A stretch of DNA of 23,845 nucleotides from Bacteroidota bacterium (GCA_024638525.1 JAHEKB010000004.1:1-23845), one strand, 5' to 3'; shown: positions 7,999 to 16,158, counted from the stretch's first letter. The notes: generated by a model not told the origin, from the letters alone. Translations and numbers: made by a program.

Positions 7999-8388
7999 TT
8001 GTACCCTTTGGAGCCCTTAAGCGAAATATCAAAAAAGATAAATGTGTTTGCCAGCATCTCATATCAAGGGATGAAAGACAATGTGCATGCTTTTGTTTAT
8101 GAGATCACCATCGAAAATCATTCCGATCATCCCGTGCAGCTATTAAACAGATATTGGCTGATCAAAGATGCTCTATTTGAAGCCAGAGAAGTTGAAGGTG
8201 AAGGAGTAATTGGTCAACAACCGATTATTGGACCTTCGGAACAGTTTAGTTACAACTCTTGGTGTCCATTGATCTCGGATTATGGAACCATGTCCGGACA
8301 TTATAGTTTTCTCGATGTGCTCACCAATGAAACCTTCAAGGTCGATGTGCCAACTATGGTCTTTACAATTCCAGAATTATTGAACTAG
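7999..8388 (+). CDS. apaG: ApaG family protein
   Basis: A small single-domain protein of the ApaG (DUF525) family, a fibronectin-III-like beta sandwich; bacterial ApaG has been linked to cobalt/magnesium tolerance, but its molecular role is unclear. Family features are YEITIENHSDHPVQLLNRYW, then GEGVIGQQPIIGP, YGTMSGHYSF and the C-terminal VDVPTMVFTIPELL. Length is 129 residues from TTG at 7999 or 126 from TTG at 8008; both fit the usual 125-130, and no ATG lies near the N-terminus. The exact start is therefore unsure. Divergent from recR and convergent with uppP, so it appears to be a single-gene transcript. Confidence 0.88.
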   Translation: MYPLEPLSEISKKINVFASISYQGMKDNVHAFVYEITIENHSDHPVQLLNRYWLIKDALFEAREVEGEGVIGQQPIIGPSEQFSYNSWCPLISDYGTMSGHYSFLDVLTNETFKVDVPTMVFTIPELLN

Positions 8389-8514
8389 ATTCCCTTACAG
8401 GTCGAAGTCAGCGAATTAATATTTTATCTAAATCCATTTTTCCTAATCTTGATCCTAAGTAAGACCTGCCTGTGTGATCCAAATAAGGAGGTCGCCGCCT
8501 CAATTTTAAATTTC

Positions 8515-9318
8515 CTAAAAAAGAGTATAGACCAATCCAATAATTCCGATCAGCCAGCAGTAGTAAGAAAAATACCGGAGTTTACTCTTCTTTACCAATC
8601 TAATCATCCATTGGCAAGCTAAGACACCGCTGATCAAAGCTGCAATAAATCCGACTACAGTTGGTAGTATTTCTAAATCCATAGCAGCTCTATCCACAGC
8701 ACTCATCTCAAGAAAATCTTTAATTTCAGATGCCATTGCTCCAAAAATCAAAGGCAACACCATCAAAAAGCTGAATCGCGCAGCTTTACTGCGGTCCATA
8801 TTAAGTAAGATAGATGCTCCAATGGTTGACCCAGAACGACTTATGCCTGGTAATATGGCCACTGCTTGAACCAGCCCAATAATTAATGCCCTTACACCAC
8901 TAATATCCTTCCTGGTATCAACAACTCGATCAGAGGCAAACAAGATTAAACCGGTCAGCAATAACATGATACTTACAAATTGAACATTGCTGTCAAAGAA
9001 TTGATCGATCCAATCCTTCATACTCAATCCAACTACAGCTGCTGGAATCATGGATAAAGCCACAAAAAGTGCAAATCGCAATTCTTCATTCCATTTGAAT
9101 TGAAAGATCCCCTTTAACAGATGAATTATATCCTTCCAAAATACGAGAATAGTACTGATGGCTGTGGCAAAATGGAGAACTATGGTAAAAAGAAGTCCTT
9201 CTTTCATCTCAATACCGAACAAGGCTTTACCCAGTTCAATATGACCGCTACTGCTTACAGGTAAGAATTCTGTTAATCCTTGAAGTACCCCTAGGATGAT
9301 CGCCTCAATCAGGCTCAT
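8515..9318 (-). CDS. uppP: Undecaprenyl-diphosphate phosphatase (UppP/BacA)
   Basis: Integral membrane phosphatase that converts undecaprenyl diphosphate to the monophosphate lipid carrier used for peptidoglycan and surface glycans. The start chosen is ATG at 9318, giving MSLIEAIILGVLQGLTEF, the standard family N-terminus, and 267 residues; an upstream in-frame ATG at 9348 would add 10 residues overlapping the preceding gene further. Catalytic signatures are QGLTEFLPVSSSGH (13-26, including the Q/E-xxx-E motif and H26) and LPGISRSGST (156-165, with R161). Several hydrophobic helices fill the rest. The start overlaps the DUF3098 gene by 14 bases, so the two are translationally coupled. Resistance to bacitracin is a known family effect. 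Confidence 0.95.
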   Translation of the reverse strand: MSLIEAIILGVLQGLTEFLPVSSSGHIELGKALFGIEMKEGLLFTIVLHFATAISTILVFWKDIIHLLKGIFQFKWNEELRFALFVALSMIPAAVVGLSMKDWIDQFFDSNVQFVSIMLLLTGLILFASDRVVDTRKDISGVRALIIGLVQAVAILPGISRSGSTIGASILLNMDRSKAARFSFLMVLPLIFGAMASEIKDFLEMSAVDRAAMDLEILPTVVGFIAALISGVLACQWMIRLVKKSKLRYFSYYCWLIGIIGLVYTLF

Positions 9319-9562
9319 TGGTAGAGTTTGGCTTTTTAAGAATGGCAAACACTTCGATCACAAAACCAGCAATAACAACAATGGGAGCCAAAGTGGTTTT
9401 TCTAAAATCGTAGATATCCTCTTTGCCATACATAAGCACAAAGCCAATAACTATGACGGCAAGTCCTATCAACATTAATTGGTAGTTCTTCTTGCCAAAT
9501 ACAAAATTAAATTGAGGCTTAGATGCCTGATTTCCTTTATCTTTTGCCTTGGATTTGCTCAT
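9305..9562 (-). CDS. DUF3098 small membrane protein
   Basis: An 85-residue protein of the Bacteroidota-specific DUF3098 family, function unknown. A polar, lysine-rich N-terminus is followed by FVFGKKNYQLMLIGLAVIVIG, whose hydrophobic part is a first membrane helix (about 28-46), a short loop with YDFRKTTLAP, and a second helix (about 57-75). In many Bacteroidota it sits between ftsX and uppP. Here the uppP side is kept (14-base overlap), but the gene upstream is divergent leuS, with no ftsX. Location suggests a cell-envelope role linked to UppP or division. Confidence 0.85.
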   Translation of the reverse strand: MSKSKAKDKGNQASKPQFNFVFGKKNYQLMLIGLAVIVIGFVLMYGKEDIYDFRKTTLAPIVVIAGFVIEVFAILKKPNSTNEPD

Positions 9563-9664
9563 GATCTTTTACAGAATTGGACAAAGAAAACAAATCTGTT
9601 TCAATAGAACGCATTTAGCGACCATTTATTGAGTCTCGGCTAGGGTCAATTCGCCCTGAAACTG

Positions 9665-9672
9665 TAGCTTTG
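9665..9672 (+). promoter_or_regulatory. -7 promoter box of leuS
   Basis: TAGCTTTG matches TAnnTTTG exactly and ends 12 bases before the leuS ATG at 9685. No good TTTG is visible at the -33 distance, so this is only half of the consensus. The implied leader is about 5-8 bases. Confidence 0.45.
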
Positions 9673-9684
9673 CCGCTTCATTTC

Positions 9685-12420
9685 ATGGCGAATTACGATT
9701 TTAAATCAATTGAAAAAAAGTGGCAAGATCACTGGAACAGCAATCAACTGTACCGCGTGCTTGAAGACCGTTCAAAACCCAAATACTATGTTTTGGATAT
9801 GTTCCCCTACCCTTCAGGAGCGGGATTACATGTTGGACACCCATTGGGTTATATCGCATCTGATATTGTCTCCAGATACAAGAGATCAAATGGATTTAAT
9901 GTGCTGCACCCCATGGGATTTGACGCATTTGGTCTTCCCGCTGAGCAATACGCCATTCAAACGGGCCAGCACCCTGCAAAAACCACACAACAAAATATCA
10001 GCAGGTATAAAGAACAATTAAACCGCATCGGATTTTGCTACGATTGGGGCAGAGAAGTTCAAACCTGCGACCCAAATTATTACAAATGGACTCAATGGAT
10101 TTTCGCTCAACTATTTGAATCCTGGTACAACCTAAAAAGCGATAAAGCTGAACCTATAGATCAGTTGATCAGCATTTTTGAAATAGAGGGCAATGTAAAT
10201 ATTTTACATCACGGCGAACAGACAGAACACTTTACTTCTGAAGACTGGTTAGAGTTTAGCGAACAAAGCAAAGCAGAAAGATTGCAAGCATATAGACTTG
10301 CTTTTCAAAAAAAGACGACGGTCAATTGGTGTGAAGAATTGGGGACCGTTTTAGCAAATGAAGAGGTGAAAGATGGTTTATCTGAGCGGGGAGGATACCC
10401 AGTGATACAGAAAGAGATGACCCAATGGTATTTGCGTATTACTGCCTATGCAGATAGGCTGCTCTCGGGCTTGAATGAGCTCAGCTGGTCAGACTCACTC
10501 AAAGAGATGCAAAGAAATTGGATTGGTAAGAGTCGTGGAGCGGAAATCGATTTTGAAACTGATCAGGCTGAAAGCCTAAAAGTCTATACTACCCGACCAG
10601 ATACCATATTTGGAGCGACATTCATGGTGATATCAGCCGAGCACCCCTTACTGGATAGACTGACAAAGACGGAGTATGAGCATAAGGTGCGAGCATATAG
10701 CCAGGAAGTTAGTAATAAAGGCGAGCGGGAGCGGATGATGAATAAAGAGGTAAGCGGTGAATTCACTGGATCCTTTGCCATCAATCCATTCAATGGCAGT
10801 AAGATTCCCATATACGTTGCAGAATATGTACTCATGGGCTATGGTACTGGCGCCATCATGGCTGTCCCAGCTCACGACAGCAGAGATCACGCCTTTGCCA
10901 AGAAGTACGATTTGGACATTGTGCAGGTTATAGACCACGGTCAGGAACACAATGTGCAGGAGTCCAGTTTTGATAGCAAAGAGGGTCGATTGATCAATTC
11001 AGACTTCATCAACGGCCTAGCCGTAAATCAAGCCATTAAAGCAGTGATACAGTTGGCAGAGGAAAAAGGATTCGGCCAAGGCAGCACTCAATACAAATTG
11101 CGCGATGCGGGATTTAGCAGACAGCGATATTGGGGTGAGCCTTTTCCAATAACACATAAGAATGGGGTCGCTCGTCTCGAAGATGAATTGCCGGTCACTT
11201 TGCCGGATGTAGAATCCTACGAACCTACAGGAACCGGAGAAAGTCCACTAGCAGCGGTGGAAGATTGGGTCAATACTCCTAGAGGTAGAAGAGAAACAGA
11301 CACCATGCCTGGATGGGCAGGAAGCTCTTGGTATTTCTTGCGCTATATGGATCCACAAAACACCGAGGCCTTTGCCGACCCAGAAAAGCTGAAATATTGG
11401 AATCAAGTTGACCTCTATATAGGAGGCACAGAGCATGCTACCGGGCACCTTTTGTACAGTAGATTTTGGACTAAGTTTCTGTTTGACAGGGGCTACCTAA
11501 ACTTTGATGAGCCCTTTGCACAATTGGTTAATCAAGGAATGATACAAGGTGAAAGCATGTTCTTAGATTACGATGGTCGGTCATTTCACATTCCCGTTGA
11601 TCGAGCAAATAAAGATGCGAGTATTGAAAAGGCAGCATTTCAACATTTAATCAATGAAGATACCAGATTCTCTGGAATTGATATCGATGAATTGGACTGG
11701 AACAATGGAAAGATTCAGCTCCGTACACAAACGGAGAAGATGTCCAAATCCAAATTCAATGTGGTTAACCCAGACGACATCTGCGATGAATATGGAGCGG
11801 ATACGCTTCGGTTATACGAGATGTTCTTAGGCCCGCTTCAAGATTCAAAACCATGGAGTACAAAGGGCATAGATGGAACGCACCGATTTCTCAAGAAACT
11901 GTGGGCTTTATTCTATTCTTCCGAAGGAGAATTGATTATGACTGATGAGCCTGCATCCACTCAAGCTCAAAAAACGGTTCACCAGTGCATTAAAAAGATC
12001 ACTGAAGATATTGAGCGCTTTAGCTTTAATACTTGCATAAGCCAATTTATGATTTGCGTGAATGAATTAAGCGCAGAAAAGACACATTCCAAACAGGTGC
12101 TAGAACCTTTGGTAATCCTTTTGGCTCCTTTCGCTCCTCATATCGCAGAAGAACTGTATTCCCTTTTCGGTCACGACCGCTCCGTGGTGGACGCCCCATG
12201 GCCCAAATTTGATGAACGCCTATTGGTGGAAGACCGCAAAAGCTACCCCATATCTATCAACGGCAAAACCAGAACCCAGATTGAGTTGAGCCTATCTCTT
12301 AGTAAAGAACAAATTGAAGAAGCTGTTTTACAAGACCAAATTGTACAAAAGTGGATGGAGGGCAGGGCGCCCAAAAAGGTGATTGTTGTTCCCGGTAGAA
12401 TAGTAAACATAGTGGTCTAG
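9685..12420 (+). CDS. leuS: Leucyl-tRNA synthetase
   Basis: Class I aminoacyl-tRNA synthetase charging tRNA-Leu. The start is ATG at 9685 (MANYDFKSIEKKWQDHW); an in-frame TTG at 9670 lies inside a promoter-like box and was rejected. The 911-residue protein has the HIGH motif as HVGH (49-52, in PYPSGAGLHVGH), the CP1 editing domain with TTRPDTIFG (302-310) and MAVPAHDSRD (392-401; D401 at the place of the conserved editing Asp), WYFLRY (549-554), KMSKS (685-689) and the anticodon-binding C-terminus with FAPHIAEELY. Residues about 151-205 form an insertion before VNWC that is typical of Bacteroidota LeuRS and explains the length above the 860 residues of E. coli LeuRS. Confidence 0.97.
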   Translation: MANYDFKSIEKKWQDHWNSNQLYRVLEDRSKPKYYVLDMFPYPSGAGLHVGHPLGYIASDIVSRYKRSNGFNVLHPMGFDAFGLPAEQYAIQTGQHPAKTTQQNISRYKEQLNRIGFCYDWGREVQTCDPNYYKWTQWIFAQLFESWYNLKSDKAEPIDQLISIFEIEGNVNILHHGEQTEHFTSEDWLEFSEQSKAERLQAYRLAFQKKTTVNWCEELGTVLANEEVKDGLSERGGYPVIQKEMTQWYLRITAYADRLLSGLNELSWSDSLKEMQRNWIGKSRGAEIDFETDQAESLKVYTTRPDTIFGATFMVISAEHPLLDRLTKTEYEHKVRAYSQEVSNKGERERMMNKEVSGEFTGSFAINPFNGSKIPIYVAEYVLMGYGTGAIMAVPAHDSRDHAFAKKYDLDIVQVIDHGQEHNVQESSFDSKEGRLINSDFINGLAVNQAIKAVIQLAEEKGFGQGSTQYKLRDAGFSRQRYWGEPFPITHKNGVARLEDELPVTLPDVESYEPTGTGESPLAAVEDWVNTPRGRRETDTMPGWAGSSWYFLRYMDPQNTEAFADPEKLKYWNQVDLYIGGTEHATGHLLYSRFWTKFLFDRGYLNFDEPFAQLVNQGMIQGESMFLDYDGRSFHIPVDRANKDASIEKAAFQHLINEDTRFSGIDIDELDWNNGKIQLRTQTEKMSKSKFNVVNPDDICDEYGADTLRLYEMFLGPLQDSKPWSTKGIDGTHRFLKKLWALFYSSEGELIMTDEPASTQAQKTVHQCIKKITEDIERFSFNTCISQFMICVNELSAEKTHSKQVLEPLVILLAPFAPHIAEELYSLFGHDRSVVDAPWPKFDERLLVEDRKSYPISINGKTRTQIELSLSLSKEQIEEAVLQDQIVQKWMEGRAPKKVIVVPGRIVNIVV

Positions 12421-12466
12421 ACCGACGATAATTCACGAATGCCTAATTTCGAACTTTAAATCAAAT

Positions 12467-13699
12467 ATGGAAACTTGGATAGACATAGCTGAGAATTCAG
12501 ACTTTAGCATACATAATTTACCCTTTGGGATTTTTGTCAGAGACGGAAGAGGAACGCCGGGCGTTGCTATTGGCGATCAAATCATAGATCTTCATGCCGC
12601 TTCAAAATTGGGGCAATTTGATTCCCTTGATTTTGATAAGGCTGTTTTTGAGGCTGAAATTCTCAATCCTTTTATTGCAACGGGAAAATCAACTTGGTCA
12701 GGATTGCGACAGATATTACAGGACGCTTTGTGCGATCAGGGCTCTATACTTCATGAGTTCAAATCTAAGATTTTGGTAGACCGATTATCGGCTGAAATGC
12801 GGGTTCCTGTCAGTATTGGCGACTATACTGACTTTTATAGCAGCATTGAGCATGCAACCAATGTAGGAAAGATGTTTCGTCCGGATAATCCATTGCTTCC
12901 GAACTGGAAACACATTCCTGTGGGATACCACGGCCGGTCTAGTTCTATTGTAATTAGCGGTACCGACATCAAGAGGCCAAAGGGTCAAACCCTTCCTCCT
13001 GATGCGGATAAACCGATATATGGGCCCAGCAAGCGCATGGATATGGAGTTGGAAATGGCCTTTATTATTGGAAAGCCCACAGCACTTGGAGAAACGGTAA
13101 GCACAGAAAATGCTGAGGATCACATATTTGGTAAGGTCATTTTCAACGATTGGAGTGCACGAGATATTCAGAAATGGGAATACGTTCCTTTGGGACCCTT
13201 CTTAGGAAAGAACTTTGGATCCAGTATTTCTCCTTGGATCGTTACCATGGATGCCCTCGAACCTTTTAGATGTGAAAGTGTAACTCAAGATCCAGAAGTA
13301 TTGCCTTATCTCAAGACCAATGGTTCAAATAACTTCGACATCAATTTAGAGGTAGATTTGAGTACAGAAGAAGGAAATACAACCACCATTTGCAGGAGCA
13401 ATTTCAAATACATGTATTGGAGTATGGCTCAACAGTTAGCACATCATACCGCTAATGGGTGCAATTTGAACATTGGTGACATGATGGCAAGCGGAACCAT
13501 CAGTGGCAAAGAAAAGAACAGTTATGGCAGTTTGCTTGAATTAAGCTGGGGTGGAAAAGAGAATATTGACCTCAACGACGGCACTCAACGTACCTTTATC
13601 CAAGATAACGACAGCGTTACCATTAGGGCATGGTGTGAAAAAGAGGGTAAGAGAGTAGGATTTGGAAGTTGTATCGGAAAAATTCTGCCGGCAGATTAG
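12467..13699 (+). CDS. fahA: Fumarylacetoacetase
   Basis: Hydrolyses 4-fumarylacetoacetate to fumarate and acetoacetate, the last step of phenylalanine/tyrosine breakdown through homogentisate. The 410-residue length fits the family. The N-terminal domain begins DFSIHNLPFGIF. Catalytic and metal residues line up with mouse FAH: D122 and H129 in DYTDFYSSIEHATNVG (mouse D126, H133), E194 and E196 in DMELEMAF, D228 in NDWSARDIQ, and K248 in GKNFG. C-terminal MASGTISGKEKNSYGSLLE is also characteristic. It lies 46 bases after leuS on the same strand, so it could share that transcript or have its own promoter. Homogentisate dioxygenase and HppD are not in this window. Confidence 0.96.
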   Translation: METWIDIAENSDFSIHNLPFGIFVRDGRGTPGVAIGDQIIDLHAASKLGQFDSLDFDKAVFEAEILNPFIATGKSTWSGLRQILQDALCDQGSILHEFKSKILVDRLSAEMRVPVSIGDYTDFYSSIEHATNVGKMFRPDNPLLPNWKHIPVGYHGRSSSIVISGTDIKRPKGQTLPPDADKPIYGPSKRMDMELEMAFIIGKPTALGETVSTENAEDHIFGKVIFNDWSARDIQKWEYVPLGPFLGKNFGSSISPWIVTMDALEPFRCESVTQDPEVLPYLKTNGSNNFDINLEVDLSTEEGNTTTICRSNFKYMYWSMAQQLAHHTANGCNLNIGDMMASGTISGKEKNSYGSLLELSWGGKENIDLNDGTQRTFIQDNDSVTIRAWCEKEGKRVGFGSCIGKILPAD

Positions 13700-14217
13700 T
13701 CAAACAGCCCCATCGAGTTGAGTATCTCAAAGAGATACCATTTGCCGTGGATTTCTGTGATGGTTATTGGGATATTTACATCAGACCCATCGTTGTCAAG
13801 CACTACTTCTAACACTTTGGGAATTTGAGGATTTTGCCCCTCATCGTGATAGATGTATTCCTTATAGCTCAATTTAGCGCGGTCGACTTCATTCACATCA
13901 ATCTGTGATTGTATGTTCATCAAATTGTCCTTGAGTCGCATCTTCATTGGCTCAAGCATTTCGTGAACAGCGAGCTCGGTATCCTGACCGGGTTTTGGTG
14001 GCACCATAAAACGCACTATGGATTCTGTCACCTGATATGGCTCCAATAAGGATTCATCATTTTGAATAATTGCATTGGCAAAGTCCTCAGCTAATTGCTT
14101 TGGTTCATTGCTGTTCTCATAAGATGTTACAGAAGGTTCTTCCAGTATACCATCTTTTTTACTGCCGCATGCACTGATTAATAAACAAAGTGCAATTACT
14201 GGAGCATATCTATTCAT
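13696..14217 (-). CDS. Small lipoprotein of unknown function
   Basis: A 173-residue predicted lipoprotein: a short positive N-terminus, a hydrophobic core and the lipobox ISAC with C17 as the lipidated residue. The mature part starts with helix-like LAEDFANAIIQNDESLLEPY and ends with strands such as ITITEIHGKWYLFEI, an order reminiscent of small alpha+beta (NTF2/cystatin-like) domains, but no family was recognised. The start codon overlaps the end of the RRM gene by 8 bases, so the two form an operon. The stop interlocks with that of fahA on the other strand (TTAG). Confidence 0.75.
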   Translation of the reverse strand: MNRYAPVIALCLLISACGSKKDGILEEPSVTSYENSNEPKQLAEDFANAIIQNDESLLEPYQVTESIVRFMVPPKPGQDTELAVHEMLEPMKMRLKDNLMNIQSQIDVNEVDRAKLSYKEYIYHDEGQNPQIPKVLEVVLDNDGSDVNIPITITEIHGKWYLFEILNSMGLFD

Positions 14218-14530
14218 CTGAATCTCGCGGCTTTCGAGGACGCAATTTACGGCCAGATTTACTCAGCCGAACGTTGTCGTTGCCTTCCGGTTTTGGACGA
14301 GCAATCTGTACTGAAATTGCTCTTCCGTTGATTTGACGGGTGTTGATGTTTTGAATGGCTGCGATGGCTCCATCTTGGTCGGCCATGAGCACGAAACCAT
14401 AACCTTTGGACTTTCGGGTTTGAAGATCGATTAATATTTTAACCGACTTCACTTCACCGTATTCACTAAACATTTCGTTCAATTCATCCTCGGTAATAGT
14501 GTAATCAATGTTTGAAACAAATAGGTTCAT
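14210..14530 (-). CDS. RRM-type RNA-binding protein
   Basis: A 106-residue protein with one RNA recognition motif, similar to the small Rbp proteins of cyanobacteria and Bacteroidota, which bind single-stranded RNA and act as global RNA-binding factors. RNP2 is LFVSNI (3-8) and RNP1 is KGYGFVLM (42-49) with the aromatic positions kept. The remaining RRM strands and helices run to about residue 77 (ISVQIARPK). A short charged tail (78-106) with Arg/Lys-Pro repeats follows and may add non-specific RNA affinity. It is first in a two-gene operon with the small lipoprotein and divergent from the aldehyde dehydrogenase gene. RNA targets are unknown. Confidence 0.92.
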   Translation of the reverse strand: MNLFVSNIDYTITEDELNEMFSEYGEVKSVKILIDLQTRKSKGYGFVLMADQDGAIAAIQNINTRQINGRAISVQIARPKPEGNDNVRLSKSGRKLRPRKPRDSDE

Positions 14531-14604
14531 TGTCTGCGATTAATGTACCAAGAACCGCACATATCAATAAGGTCAGGTAGCTTTGGTACTAAAATTATTA
14601 CTCT

Positions 14605-14612
14605 CAAAGGTA
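14605..14612 (-). promoter_or_regulatory. Possible -7 box for the RRM gene
   Basis: On the minus strand TACCTTTG matches TAnnTTTG exactly, 75 bases before the RRM start codon. No clear TTTG is found 19-21 bases further upstream. If real, the RRM mRNA has a leader of roughly 70 bases, unlike the very short leaders inferred for other genes here. Confidence 0.3.
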
Positions 14613-14653
14613 GGAGAAAAATCAGGAATGACTTAAGTGCGGGCCTCGTTTTT

Positions 14654-14661
14654 TATTTTTG
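14654..14661 (+). promoter_or_regulatory. -7 promoter box of the aldehyde dehydrogenase gene
   Basis: TATTTTTG matches TAnnTTTG exactly and ends 6 bases before the ATG at 14668. The predicted transcript would begin at or within a few bases of the start codon. No good -33 TTTG is seen, so support is partial. Confidence 0.45.
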
Positions 14662-14667
14662 CTATGC

Positions 14668-16116
14668 ATGTTCAAAATCCAAAACTACATCAACGGGCAA
14701 ATGATCGCGCCTACAGAAGGTCGATACCTAGACAACTATGAGCCCGCAACTGGAAAGGTTTATTCCTTAATTCCACACTCCGGAAAGCAGGATATAGACT
14801 TAGCTGTTAAGGCAGCCAGAAAGGCCTTTCCATATTGGAGTAGTCTAAAAAATACAGAAAGATCAGCATGGCTGCAAAAGATATCTGAAACCATTGATAA
14901 AAAGCTTGCGTCATTGGCAGCAGCTGAAAGCAAGGACAACGGAAAACCGCTCAAACTTGCGACAAAAGTGGACATACCTCGTGCAAGGGATAACTTTGGA
15001 TTTTATGCCTCAGCAATAAAGCATTTCGCTTCGGAGAGTCATCAGACTTCAGAAGGCGTTATCAACTACACTTTGAGGCAAGCCATTGGAGTAGCAGCCT
15101 GCATATCTCCATGGAATTTGCCCTTGTATTTATTCAGTTGGAAAATCGCACCTGCGCTTGCTGCGGGCAACACGGTGGTTGCCAAACCCTCTGAGGTCAC
15201 TCCCATGACTGCTTATTTGCTTGCTGAAATCTGCATGGAAATAGGATTGCCTGCTGGTGTTTTAAACATTGTACACGGCCTAGGAGCTGAAGCAGGGAAT
15301 GAATTGGTCTCAAATGATGATATAGACATGGTATCCTTTACCGGTGGAACGCAGACTGGAGAGCGTATCGCTAAGATCATTGCACCAAAATTCAAGAAGA
15401 TGTCTCTGGAATTGGGTGGTAAGAACCCCAATATCATTTTTGATGATTGTGATTTTGAAAATGCATTGAAGACAACCATGCATTCCTCCTTTGCCAATCA
15501 AGGACAGATATGTTTGTGTGGTTCTAGAATCTATATACAAAGAGGTATCTACAAGAAATTCAGAGATGCATTTGTAGAAAAAACCAAAAGGCGGATTGTT
15601 GGCCCTCCTCAAAACGAAAATTCCCAAATGGGTGCCATAGTTTCCAAAGCCCATTACGACAAAATTCTTTCATACATTGAATTGGCAAAAGAGGAAGGAG
15701 GATCTGTACTGGCTGGTGGAAAATCACTTTCATTAGGAGGTGAACACGCCGAGGGTTGGTTCATTGCACCTACCATTATTGAAGGCCTAGATGAGGCTTG
15801 CAGGACTAATCAAGAAGAGATTTTTGGCCCTGTGGTAACTATACAGCCCTTTGACACCGAAGAAGAAGCTGTTGCATTGGCCAACAGCACTTCATATGGA
15901 CTGGCAGCTACCATCTGGACAGAAAGCCTGAGCAAGGCGCACAGGGTATCTCATCAATTACACAGTGGAATTGTCTGGGTGAATTGCTGGCTATTGAGGG
16001 ATTTACGAACTCCATTTGGAGGAGTAAAAAACAGTGGTGTGGGAAGGGAAGGTGGCTGGGAGGCTCTGCACTTCTTTACAGAACCGAAAAACATCTGTAT
16101 CAAATTTGACGAATAA
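14668..16116 (+). CDS. Aldehyde dehydrogenase, 2-aminomuconate/2-hydroxymuconate semialdehyde type (ALDH8A1-like)
   Basis: NAD-dependent aldehyde dehydrogenase of 482 residues. The start chosen is ATG at 14668 (MFKIQNYINGQM); an in-frame TTG at 14659 is part of a promoter-like box. Catalytic residues are N150 in SPWNLPLYL, E248 in LELGGKNP, nucleophile C282 in NQGQICLC and E384 in EEIFGPVV. The whole protein recalls animal ALDH8A1 and bacterial 2-aminomuconic-semialdehyde dehydrogenase, notably DIPRARDNF (102-110) and NCWLLRDLRTPFGG (439-452), the two segments expected to carry the arginines that hold the substrate carboxylates. This suggests oxidation of 2-aminomuconate semialdehyde in the kynurenine route, or 2-hydroxymuconate semialdehyde from catechol cleavage. 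No other gene of either pathway is in the window. Confidence 0.9.
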   Translation: MFKIQNYINGQMIAPTEGRYLDNYEPATGKVYSLIPHSGKQDIDLAVKAARKAFPYWSSLKNTERSAWLQKISETIDKKLASLAAAESKDNGKPLKLATKVDIPRARDNFGFYASAIKHFASESHQTSEGVINYTLRQAIGVAACISPWNLPLYLFSWKIAPALAAGNTVVAKPSEVTPMTAYLLAEICMEIGLPAGVLNIVHGLGAEAGNELVSNDDIDMVSFTGGTQTGERIAKIIAPKFKKMSLELGGKNPNIIFDDCDFENALKTTMHSSFANQGQICLCGSRIYIQRGIYKKFRDAFVEKTKRRIVGPPQNENSQMGAIVSKAHYDKILSYIELAKEEGGSVLAGGKSLSLGGEHAEGWFIAPTIIEGLDEACRTNQEEIFGPVVTIQPFDTEEEAVALANSTSYGLAATIWTESLSKAHRVSHQLHSGIVWVNCWLLRDLRTPFGGVKNSGVGREGGWEALHFFTEPKNICIKFDE

Positions 16117-16117
16117 A

Positions 16118-16139
16118 AAAAGGGGCTTGCGCCCCTTTT
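16118..16139. terminator. Bidirectional Rho-independent terminator
   Basis: The sequence reads AAAAGGGGC, loop TTGC, GCCCCTTTT: a perfect 9-bp stem with five G-C pairs. An A-rich run before it and a T-rich run after it give the U-tail in both directions. It starts 1 base after the aldehyde dehydrogenase stop and lies 20 bases past the end of the Sus operon on the other strand, so it can end both transcripts. Confidence 0.9.
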
Positions 16140-16158
16140 CTTTTATAGGATTTCTCTA

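Noticed and set aside
8002..8010. TACCCTTTG as a -7 box for apaG
   Set aside because: It has three rather than two bases between TA and TTTG and would leave apaG without a suitable start codon near its conserved N-terminus.
8398..8468. Inverted repeat CAGGTC (8398-8403) / GACCTG (8463-8468)
   Set aside because: Only six bases with a 59-base loop, easily due to chance; no conserved partner or flanking structure seen.
8488..8501. Small hairpin GAGG/CCTC between apaG and uppP as a terminator
   Set aside because: Only four Watson-Crick pairs plus a wobble, and the following stretch is not a clean T-run; too weak to call.
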